Shown piece by piece: positions 1 through 8,861 of a stretch of DNA of 64,000 bases (position 1 is its first letter; each line of letters opens with the position of its first letter). The stretch is from Bathynomus jamesi. Lineage: Eukaryota > Arthropoda > Malacostraca > Isopoda > Cirolanidae. The notes under the pieces are model-generated. The model was given only the letters and a program-made list of their open reading frames with translations, searched no databases and was not told where the DNA came from. The DNA lies in the NCBI GenBank assembly GCA_023014485.1, contig JAJOZX010012046.1, positions 12,501 through 76,500 of the forward strand, given 5' to 3'. The translations under genes were made by a program, and so were the position numbers.

Positions 1-263
1 AATGTGCCTAAAATTTAATTTTACCTTTCAGTTCCCTCCATAATAATTCTCTGGTAAATTAAAATTTAGTTAATGGTTAGTGGTTACAAGGGTTTCAAAA
101 CATGTAATCAGTACATTTTTTATTAAAAATAAAAAAAAAGTTATTAAGCAAAAAAGTTGCAAAACTTGATAAAAATACAGTTAAATACCTATTTATTGTT
201 GGATTTTGCATAAAAAACATTTTCTATGGGTTTTAAAGCTTTTTTCCTTGATTTTTTTAAATG

Positions 264-466
264 GGATCAAATGTAGAATTCGGACCCCAGCCTTCTTTAG
301 TTAGCTTTATAAGGCTAACTAACGAAAATATCATGACCTAACCTAACCAATCGCCAAGGGCGTACAGTTAACCTAACGATTGGTTAGGTTAGGTTGTGAT
401 ATTTTCGTTAGTTAGCCTTATAAAGCTAACTAAAGAAGGCTGGGGTCCGAATTCTACATTTGATCC
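264..466. mobile_element. 203-bp palindromic MITE, copy 1
   Basis: A near-perfect inverted repeat starting GGATCAAATG and ending CATTTGATCC. It is flanked by an exact 8-bp direct repeat TTTAAATG (256-263 and 467-474), which I read as the target-site duplication. The arms contain CCTAACCTAACC, that is the TTAGG telomere pentamer in both orientations, around a short asymmetric loop. A second copy of exactly the same length, with the loop in the opposite orientation, is at 19548-19750. The 8-bp duplication suggests mobilisation by a hAT-type transposase. No coding capacity. Confidence 0.93.
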
Positions 467-623
467 TTTAAATGTTAGTAAAGAAATAGTTATCGTTAAC
501 GGATTATCGTTAACTTCTGTTAACTTTGTAGTAAAATTATCGGATTATCGTTATCGGAGTTAAAAATTGGGGTTAACGGATTATCGTTATCGAAGTTAAC
601 TTTTTGGTTAACGGTGCCCACCA

Positions 624-671
<48 letters not shown>

Positions 672-769
672 CTTAAATAATACTAATAGTACAGTAGAAA
701 TCTATATACACGTTTAACATATGTACGCGCATCTACGCACTTATATATAAGCATCAAAAATAATAATTA
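467..769. other. AT-rich spacer with (TA)n and tandem GTTAACGG-like motifs
   Basis: No gene is visible. Degenerate short repeats of the type TTAACGGATTATCGTTA occupy 495-615, followed by a pure (TA)n tract at 627-669. A 75-bp segment starting ATATACACGTTTAA (about 704-780) recurs just right of transposon A at 3309-3385. Confidence 0.6.
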
Positions 770-1151
770 TAGTGCGGAGTGAAACACAACTTTTTATTTC
801 AAATTTATTTGCCTCACTTGGTTTTTGGTGTATTAGAACATACAAATGACGTATTCATTCATTTAATGTTTGTAACTCAAACCATCTCTCGCATTTTTAC
901 ATAAAAGCAAAATAGCCATCAGCCGGTTGTCCATAAGTAAAAATATGCTCATAACATAAAAACTAAAAAATTAAATATTCTATCAAAAAAAAATAATTGA
1001 AGAAAAACGCTTTATAATGCAAAACTATACTTGAAAAACACGATTGTGCATACATTGTATTGAAATAAAATTGTATCTGGCCTCACTTGGTTGGATGCCG
1101 TAAATCAATTACATTTGAATGTCATATAAAACCCGCTCATTTCAAATATTT

Positions 1152-2770
1152 TTATTTTTTTAGGAGAGGCATCAGATCCTTTTTGGTTTCAAGTGAGGGA
1201 AGCAGAGAGCAACTTTTTATTCTTGACCTAGTAAATCCGTCTCTTGATTCCTGTGATATTACTGATGCTGATGCATCTGTAACCAACTTCACAGCTCTTT
1301 TGACGTTCTGTCTGTGAATGGGGTATTGCTCAACTTTGAAACATTTTGTTTCATACTCAAGCAATTCTTCATCACACAATTTAGAAGTGAGAGGTGGTTC
1401 ACTGATTTCAATCCTATCTTCAATCCTATCCCAGAAGATGATGTCTGTCCAATGTGATGCTTTGAAGTTCAATTCTGGTACTCTAAATGCTCTGATTTTC
1501 CTTGTATTGGCTTCCTTACACGTTCTTGTCTGTATTATTCGATTGATTGCAACTTTGCGCAGCTCGCTATCTGACAGCAGTGATAGAAGAATATTTTCTG
1601 AGTGAGCAAAATAGGCATTCCGTGATATATAAGGTTGGACAACTTTTTGTATATCTTGGGGTAACAGGTTGAACCTTTTTATTGCATCAAAGATATGTTT
1701 GGGTCCATCAGGCAGATACGGTTTAAATTTTATATTGAACCGCTTAGGACCATAGTTTGTTACTATGAACAGAACAAGGCTACTTAACTCTCTGTAGGGA
1801 TTCTTTTTGGAGACAATAACGACATAGTCTGTTAGCTAGAGTTAACCATCTAGAGTTGTTAAGGGGACCAGGCTTGTGTTTCTCTAGGCTTCCGTCAATA
1901 TATCCTTCTCTTATGGCCCCAATTATTCTGAACATGTATTGTTGATCATTACTTAAATCTTCTATGAGCTCATCTGTGAGAACTGGGATGCTATCGACCC
2001 GATCCGTAATTGGGGAGAACTTTACTACAGGCATCTCATGGCAAGTCTTAAGAGCATTACCAATAGATCCACTGAATGATCTTGGCCCAGTTGTTTTCCC
2101 GTCGTATCGCTCAAACAGATGCCTTAAGGGAAGTTCATTTGTATGTAACATACAAATGCTCCATTGCAATGGTCGGTTCAGCTTCTGCTCGATGAAATGG
2201 ATTATGCCACCTTTATACCCAGTGTTGACATTCGTACTGTAGCACCCTATCATCTGAAGATTCTGGTCTAGTGTCACTTCATTCAAGTAAGCGAACAACG
2301 ATTCAGATACATCACTTGCTTTTCCAGATTTAGGGCTCAAATGGTTAAGTGAGGACTATATATATATATATATATATATACACCAGGCTCACTCAATAGT
2401 ACATAATGTCCTTCAACAATTATATCTTGGTACCATTTACCATCTTTATTTGTCTTTACCAACGTATTGTCTTTTCTCCCATTAAAATATAAAGCTTTAA
2501 CATCACCATAACTTTGTGCAGGTTCAACTTGTAATGTTTTCTCAATTTCTGTCTCTCTCTTCTTACCTTACTTCGATCAATAAAAAAGTCACTGTCTTTT
2601 TCAGTAATGATACCCAAATTCGCCCTATCTGAAACACCAAATCTGTCGGCTTCCATGGCGAGATTGGGTAAAGGGGCTCTCATTTGAATGTTGGAGCATT
2701 CATATTCAGACTCAGTTGTTGAACTTTCTTCGGTACTAGAGAGATCGGTATTAGTATCAGGTAAAAGCAC
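1152..2770 (-). pseudogene. hAT-like transposase remnant (copy A)
   Basis: Minus-strand pieces in three frames (2770-2456, 2340-1780, and about 1620-1152) align in order with the transposase of copy C from about its residue 230 to beyond its premature stop. Shared landmarks are the NELPLRHL block with an intact CxxH (ICMLH), the TTGPR-FSG block, the SRW motif, and the C-terminal stretch ending RDGF-R-RI. The position of the second catalytic Asp reads Tyr (GCYST instead of GCDST), so the copy would be inactive even without frameshifts. The N-terminal third is missing. The remnant is AT-rich like its surroundings, unlike copy B. Confidence 0.82.
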
Positions 2771-2977
2771 ATCATCAATGACTATATTTGAATATATTTA
2801 CTCGTTATCATAGTTATAACCAAATAACGCACAATATAACGCGATATCTTCTCTCGAAAACCGATAGATATTATACCAGGGGTCTTTCAAAATATGACTT
2901 TCCGCCATTTTGTTTTCGGCAAAAATGCGGCGGGTGGAGGGTCCTAAGAAGAAAATATCTTTTTAGAACTTCTAGAG

Positions 2978-3241
2978 CAGTGATGACGAACCTTTTTATC
3001 CAAGTGTGCCAAAATTCGTGTTTTTTAAATAATGATATTGTTGGCGTGTCACTTGCATACATGCAATTTAAATTTAACTACAAAATCATAGATAGCTGAC
3101 TTATTAATCGAAAGTACTAGGACGTAGACGATTTATTGCAGTTTTTCATCAGAATACCAAAAATTCAACATCCATCGCGTGTCACCTGAAACCCTGCGGC
3201 GTGTCACTGCTGACACGCGTGTCATAAGTTCGCCATCACTG
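2978..3241. mobile_element. Non-autonomous hAT element nested in copy A
   Basis: The left end is CAGTGATGACGAACC and the right end, inverted, is CAGTGATGGCGAACT. An exact 8-bp duplication TTCTAGAG flanks it (2970-2977 and 3242-3249) and fits the hAT preference nTnnnnAn. It is 264 bp long with no transposase frame. The interior carries GTGTCACTGCTGACACGCG-type inverted motifs. It lies inside the right arm of transposon A and therefore inserted after A. Confidence 0.92.
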
Positions 3242-3308
3242 TTCTAGAGGATCAATACACCAAATCATGAGTGAGGCAAGACGGTTTAATATTTTTACTC
3301 CACCCTAA

Positions 3309-3385
3309 TATACACGTTTAATATATGTACGCGCATCTACACACTTATATATAAACTCAAAATAATAGTGCAGAAGAACTCCAAT
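3309..3385. repeat. 75-bp direct repeat of the segment left of transposon A
   Basis: This stretch (ATATACACGTTTAATATATG onward) closely matches 704-780, including the final ATAGTGC. The two copies lie just outside the two ends of transposon A. The spacing is far larger than a normal target duplication, so this looks like a local duplication or an older repeat next to both ends. Confidence 0.75.
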
Positions 3386-3418
3386 ACATGGATAATATAT
3401 ACATCAAATATAAGCGCT

Positions 3419-3676
3419 TTATATTCTACTGCGCTTAATTAAAATAAGAAAATCGCATGTGATCGAGACTACAGTTACATCCTCGTTGCTTTGTACTATG
3501 CAATAAATACGATTTAATATTATTTCACCACTCAAAGTACGCGGGTGTCTATACTCAATGTAAAGGGCTTTCAGTTCGTTTAACACTATTTTTGTACCCA
3601 TTTTACAATTGGCTGGCAAGTTAAAACTCTTTAAACACGGTTGGAATACATTCAAAAGCACGCACAAAGAGGACAT
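3419..3676 (-). CDS. Small hypothetical ORF (85 codons)
   Basis: An open frame on the same strand as the broken reading frames upstream at 3773-5562 and about 100 bp downstream of them. The product is not recognised: a short Cys-containing N-terminus, then KALYIEYRHP, then a valine/isoleucine-rich C-terminus. It contains no microsatellite or known transposon motif. It may be the last gene of the unidentified minus-strand cluster or a chance frame. Confidence 0.3.
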   Translation of the reverse strand: MSSLCVLLNVFQPCLKSFNLPANCKMGTKIVLNELKALYIEYRHPRTLSGEIILNRIYCIVQSNEDVTVVSITCDFLILIKRSRI

Positions 3677-3772
3677 CGTTTGTCACACCATCATTATTAA
3701 ATTCAAGTTTACTTCCTCTCCAAACGAGAGTTTATTCTTTCCAATCCGAGCTTTTCAACCGTGAACTCTTCT

Positions 3773-4858
3773 TCACAACGCATATCGACAATTGAAGTAA
3801 TCTTCTAAATCGTGCCGACAGCTGCCCATTATATAAATAAATAGCCCAGTACCGCTCAAGTCCTTTGTACCAAAGTCAAGATATCTCGAAGAGTCTATAG
3901 CTTTTAAATACGCATCCAGTTCCAATCCATTCTCGCCTTGTTCAGTCCTACACTCGGTAAACCCGTCGAGCAGAGCGGTGTATGCGTATTCAAGGACCGT
4001 GTCAAAATAAAGCATATCGGCAACATGCGCGTCTAATATAGGCTTTAGCTTGCGGATACTGACGATTTCAAACATTCTGTCGAGAATGAATCGGTTTCGC
4101 GTGGGGACAAGGACGTTATTATCAACTGCATTTTTCCACATAAAACGTATATCAATGCATGGCAGATCTCGATTTATACACAACGTACAAATAACAGCGT
4201 ATGAGGATGCATCACTAATCTGCTCTCGTCTTGTGCCTACACCTGCAGGTATTTTATAACGGTCCTCACCCCACTTCTCAACCACCACAAAGATTCTGTT
4301 CATCTCCTCAACACTTAAATAAATTATGTTCCGTTTACCAGAGTTTGATTGTCTCCAACTCGTTTCAAGTACATAATTAACAGCGCCGGTTTTACGTCTG
4401 AACACACGCACTGACTTCGTCACGGACACGTCGTATACGGCATTGATGATACTGGTCAACGGAAGCTCCATCGTATATTGGTTTTCTATTGTGAAGAGTG
4501 CAAGTCCAGTCGGGTCAAGCTCTGAAGTGACTATGAGCAACCAGTGCGCGATTTGGCTCAGTGGGAGGTGTGGGGGAACGAGTCACAAGGGCAGGTCATA
4601 CCAAGCGTTAGTGATTCGTGTACGGGGCTGTTCCAACATGAAAGAATCATATGAATACTTGTATCCCATTATACCGGGCAATCGTTTAGAGAATTTTTCC
4701 GATACATGAAACAACATCGGCTTTAATGTTTTATCACTCCCACTCCCAGGAATGCGCACCAGACACCTTCGTGCAGGGGTATTCAACATTGTATTTTCAC
4801 GAACTACGCACATTTTATTAACACTCCGGCGCTCTATTTGAGAGAAACATGTGTCCAT
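3773..4858 (-). pseudogene. Unidentified protein, virus-like cluster, downstream part
   Basis: Two reading frames in phase (4858-4583 and 4540-3773) are separated by one stop. The downstream frame is 255 codons and balanced in composition, with no low-complexity sequence. It contains blocks such as FVVVEKWGEDRY, a CTLC motif, and a C-terminal GSCRHDLEDYF. The upstream piece includes LVRIPGSGSD and KRLPGIMGYKY. I recognise no family. It does not resemble the transposases in the window, and length plus composition argue that it was a real protein. Its setting among insertions and its single-strand clustering suggest an endogenous viral or other mobile origin. That is inference only. Confidence 0.5.
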
Positions 4859-5562
4859 ATCTGTCCTTTTTGCTTAACAAGCGATACTCATCCCTAAACT
4901 CTATTAAAAACTCGCACAAGCCTTTAGCCACAAGCTCACTGCGAACCTCATCATGATATATATGAACGTAATGATAAAAATATTTTAGACTGTCCATGAT
5001 ATGCAGGGTATGCGTACTCGATGTGATGTAACATAACATAATACCGCTTGTCAGACCATTCGTCAAAAAAGTTCACAACCCACACCCGTTGTTTCTCTTC
5101 TGCACGTGATGCTTCTTTCACTTCACGGTCTGCGTGCGCCTTTACACAGTTTAGTCCTATGACGTAGTCCATTACATCGTTTGAGCCACGAAAGTCCCCA
5201 CTGCTCTCGCCAGAATATCTGTAGAGTATTTGAATCTCCTGCTCCTCACGCTTCGCTCGGTTCAATAGGGCCTTAAAAGCCTCAAGGGAGGGAGGATTAG
5301 CGATTCTTTGAGTGCTCACCACATCTCTAGACTTTATCGAATACCACGTCATGAATATCGAGCACGCAATATCAAAGGTAGCCATCGCTATTTTCCGTCT
5401 ACGTGAGATTTCTTCAAAATACACGTCTGAGCTCCGCGGTTTGTTGAAGTCAACTAAGGAGGCAGGGCTGAGATATGACCAAATAGTGACAGGAGTCATG
5501 TGACCCCTTTGATTAGGCATACACAGAATTATTACATAAAAGAAAAGGAACTGTGCGTACAT
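4818..5562 (-). pseudogene. Unidentified protein, virus-like cluster, upstream part
   Basis: A 203-codon frame (5562-4951) continues by a frameshift near 4990-5050 into a second frame (5066-4818), which itself abuts the downstream frame starting at 4858. The first part begins with a hydrophobic stretch, probably not the original start; MPNQRGHM further in is a likelier start. It has a charged middle (RAKREEQE and HADREVKEASRAEEKQR) followed by VWVVNFFDEWSDKRYYV. The second part carries HDEVRSELVAKGL and EFRDEYRLLSKKDRYG. One long ancestral protein spanning 3773-5562 with three breaks is the simplest reading. No domain is recognised. Confidence 0.5.
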
Positions 5563-5589
5563 TCGAGTCTAAAAAGCATAAATTTCAAG

Positions 5590-6060
5590 AAAACTCAGGA
5601 CAAATAAAGATGAATATTAATTGACGTTAATAGTCTTCTTTCTTTTTAAAGTGGTTTGCATATGTAATTAGTATAACAGAGCGAAATAGGTACCTATAAT
5701 GTAAATTGAAATAATTAATATTTATTTATGTTGTTTTTCCCTTCCAGTTTGCAGAAAATCCTTACGTGATAGAAAAAAAATGGTCGCCTTTTGAAAATCT
5801 GCGTAGTTGAATTATATAAATAAGTTATTAGTAAGAAAACAACTATTACAAACTTCTCATTCGCGGGCCTCTGTGTAATAATAAAACAATTTAAATAGAG
5901 ATAAAAATTTATTTTAATTAATTATGTTGAACAAATTATTTTTATTAAAAGTGATTATTGCGTGTGTGTATATATATATATATATATATGATGCTTTTTA
6001 TTAATTTTAAATAATATGCGGAGTGCTTAAGCCGATATTGATAAAGACACGCCAACAAAG
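5590..6060. other. AT-rich spacer
   Basis: No coding region is seen. There is a short (GT)n/(TA)n tract at about 5961-5989. The sequence is rich in A/T homopolymers. Confidence 0.5.
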
Positions 6061-6064
6061 TTAT

Positions 6065-6181
6065 CGCTATCCAATCAGGAAGTCCGTGAGCTGACGATTG
6101 GTCTTTCGAGTTCAGGTCTACGACACCTGCAATGGGTCAATCATCACCGCATATAAAAAGGGGTCCAATTTCAGCTAGATA
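6065..6181 (+). promoter_or_regulatory. Putative RNA polymerase II core promoter
   Basis: TATAAAAAG at 6152-6160 is preceded by one forward CCAAT (about 6069) and one inverted CCAAT (ATTGG, about 6098). The sequence here is more GC-rich than its surroundings. A transcript starting about 30 bp downstream would give a roughly 60-nt first exon ending at a consensus splice donor (GTAAGT at 6242). The combination of box, spacing, donor and acceptor is the support; no element alone is conclusive. Confidence 0.4.
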
Positions 6182-6361
6182 CCATATTACCTGATATTTT
6201 CCAGTGAATAACCAAGCAGAAAGCAGAAATCTCCTCGTCACGTAAGTTACATTCGTTAAGTGAAATGAGTATATACACATGTTTTTCTTTATTTTATATA
6301 CATATATATACATATACGATAGTATGATTTTTTCCTATTTGTCCATAGTGCGGAAGCAACG

Positions 6362-6484
6362 ATGTTACTCTTCAACAACGCTGATTGGGAGAACTGTTTT
6401 CATCACAGAATGTGGCTAACATTTGTGAGCCTAATCAGACTGATAGAATGGACACCAGCACGCACGAAATGTACATACAAATAA
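6362..6484 (+). CDS. Putative small spliced gene, 40-codon ORF in exon 2
   Basis: A GTAAGT donor at 6242 and a pyrimidine-rich acceptor ending CCATAG at 6348 would excise a 107-bp intron. The ATG at 6362 is 13 nt into the second exon and opens a 40-residue frame ending at TAA 6482-6484. The peptide is mildly hydrophobic in the middle (MWLTFVSLIRLIEW) and has no obvious signal cleavage site. I recognise no family. It could be a first coding exon, a short peptide gene, or the 5' part of an unrecognised element. Confidence 0.3.
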   Translation: MLLFNNADWENCFHHRMWLTFVSLIRLIEWTPARTKCTYK

Positions 6485-6523
6485 CTTATTATGTACCTGT
6501 ATTTCCACCAAAGCTTTTTTACT

Positions 6524-6663
<140 letters not shown>

Positions 6664-6719
6664 GTGACCGGTCAGATGATAAACAAATTGCGGATGGCTG
6701 TAAATTACATAAATTAGCT

Positions 6720-7009
6720 TCTAGAAAGCGAATGAATATTAATTTTTTAAGTTAAGAGCTCTATTATATTTTCTCTTTTTCAATTTCTAAATTCAATTTT
6801 TACATTTTTTCAATTTCTATTTGCTTACCCGAGCTTATCACGATTTAACTTAACCACTCATCAAACGCGTACAATTGAACTAACCGATCATCAATTAACC
6901 TAACCGGGTATTCAATTAACCTAGCCATTATTTGACCGGATAACCTGGCTGTTTAAGCGTCTCCCTCTCCTATTATGATACAATATTTGCGTCAAATTCA
7001 CCTAAAATA
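6720..7009. other. Spacer with degenerate AACCTAACC motifs
   Basis: No gene. From about 6845 it carries repeated CTAACC-type motifs (AATTAACCTAACCGGGTATTC). The part 6900-7008 recurs at 7808-7909, on the other side of the mariner element at 7010-7796. Confidence 0.65.
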
Positions 7010-7796
7010 CAGTGTGTCCGTAAAGTCATGGTGGGATTTTAAATAGCTATATTATTGCAACGAAACATGATAATGAGATGAAAAAAAGGCAAATTGAAGA
7101 ACAACTCTAAAAGAATAACTTTATTTAACGTAGTTCGATATGGGCTCCTCTGGTAGCCCTGCAGACATCTAGGCGGTGATTCAATTCCAGCTACACACGC
7201 CCAAGAACATCAGGAGTGACGGATGCGATAGCTTCCGTGATTCGCTCGTGCAAGTGATGAATATCCCTAATGGGTACACTGTACACGCTTTGCTTGACGT
7301 AACCCCACAAATAAAAGTCCAAAGGTGTCAGGTCCGGAGAGCGTGGAGGCCATGGCTTCCATCCTCCTCTTCCTATCCATCTCTGTGGAAATTTTTCATT
7401 AAAGAATTATCGAACAACGTTGGCATAGTGCGGAGGAGCACCATCTTGCAGAAAGATGACATTATTGTCAATAAATTGGGGTACTGCAAAATGTTCCAAC
7501 ATAGCGAGGTAGTTGTGTGACGTCACAGTGGGTTCCGCGAAGAAAAATGGGCCAATCACTCGATCTCGTGCTAGAGCACACCACACATTAACTTTCGGGC
7601 TATTACGCTCATGTTCAACATAGGCATGTGGACAGCCTAGACTAACTACGAGATAAAGGTTAAGCTTAGCCTAGACTAACTACAAGATACAGCTTTGAGA
7701 GTTGTTCTTAAATTTGGCATTGTTTCATCTCATTATCATGTTTCGTTGCAATAATATAGCTATTTAAAATCCCACCATGACTTTACGGACACACTG
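7010..7796 (-). mobile_element. Mariner-like element, truncated
   Basis: Terminal inverted repeats of about 70 bp begin CAGTGTGTCCGTAAAGTC on both ends and are flanked by TA at 7008-7009 and 7797-7798. The interior holds only the C-terminal half of a transposase on the minus strand. The N-terminal half was lost near 7625, where an ACTAACTAC(A/G)AGAT motif is duplicated at the join. Confidence 0.9.
7125..7622 (-). pseudogene. Mariner transposase, C-terminal half
   Basis: The minus-strand translation shows the hallmarks of the mariner catalytic core: FLQDGAPPHY with the second catalytic Asp, then SPDLTPLDFYLWG with the third acidic residue, then a helical C-terminus ending GAHIELR and a stop at 7125-7127. 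The first catalytic Asp and the DNA-binding domain are absent. An in-frame stop interrupts the part after QDGAPPHY. Confidence 0.85.
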
Positions 7797-8246
7797 TATG
7801 TATATTGTTAATTAACCTAACCATTATCTGATAGGGTGCCCTGGCTGTTTAAGCTTCTCTCTCTCTCCTATTATGATATATCTGCATCAAATTCACCGAA
7901 AATATGTATATTGGATAAAAGAGATACTTTTGAATTCTCAAAATTTGTAAGTAAAACCCAGGATTGGTCAGCCAGTTACAGCATACTAAAATAAACTAAC
8001 TGTGGTTATTGCTCAAAGCAATTTGAGCATACTCACATATCTAATAAGCGTACGGGTGAAAAATACGAAGTGGTTTATTTTTTTCATTATCTTCATATAC
8101 AATTAAACATTATTTTAGTTATTAATTATAAAACTCGTGAGCTATAAAATGCTTATTACAGTTGGTTGAGAAAAATTATAACCAACTCGTAATTGAATGA
8201 TTAGTAAGCGAAATTTTTCTAATTATTTTAAAGAAGGGATAGAGCG

Positions 8247-8277
<31 letters not shown>

Positions 8278-8337
8278 TCCATTAATTGCCCACAGTTTCT
8301 CATTAAATACTGACTGAAGCCTAAACCAATGGACCAC
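7797..8337. other. Spacer, duplicated segment then AT-rich sequence
   Basis: 7808-7909 repeats 6900-7008. The rest is AT-rich with a (TA)n tract at about 8248-8278, and no gene is visible. Confidence 0.6.
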
Positions 8338-8861
8338 TAGCGCATATCATACTCTGAGTTCAGGGTTGAAATTTTGGAAAAACAAAGTGGCTAATATGTA
8401 TTCCTATGTAAAAATTAATTCTAAGATGGGTTTATTATTTGCAACTTTTCCGAAACATCTCATTTTCATGGTCAAAATCGCGATTTTCTGATTTGAAGGC
8501 TGCCTAACGCAGCCTCAGGGCACCCAAACCAAAGCGCGCAGCTGTTCTGCATATGATTTAGTCTAAAAGCTGCTTTTCTGACCTCAGCCTTGCTTTCTTG
8601 CGTGTTTCAACACCTCTGGGTGCTGAAAAAATATTTAGATTTCACGTAAAACTTAAGAATTTTAAGTTTTTCTTCAAAGAATAGGCGCGGCTCACCAGCT
8701 CTACTCTGATCGAGTAGCGGGAGACTTTCCACCTCCACGTGTAGATTTACACGCCTGTTCTTTCTGGATCCCTGAAAAGCGTGGCCTCATAAGATCTTAT
8801 ATTATGATCTTATGAGGACTTTCAGCTCTTATGAGCATTAACGATGGCTTCAGCCTCTTCA

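Larger units (their letters stand above)
770..3308 (-). mobile_element. Long-TIR hAT-like transposon, copy A (degenerate)
   Basis: The left end begins TAGTGCGGAGTGAAA. The right end reads, inverted, TAGGGTGGAGTAAAA, and the two arms share further blocks (TTGCCTCACT and TTGGTGTATT). The TAGGGTGGAG terminus matches that of copy C at 27643. Inside is a broken transposase on the minus strand (1152-2770). The right arm is interrupted by a hAT MITE at 2978-3241, and a (TA)n tract at about 2358-2381 splits the coding remnant. The bases just outside do not form a matching 8-bp duplication, so one edge was rearranged or my left boundary is off. Confidence 0.72.

Noticed and set aside
264..466. Telomere or subtelomere location
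   Set aside because: TTAGG motifs are short, inverted and inside mobile elements with target duplications; no long tandem array is present.
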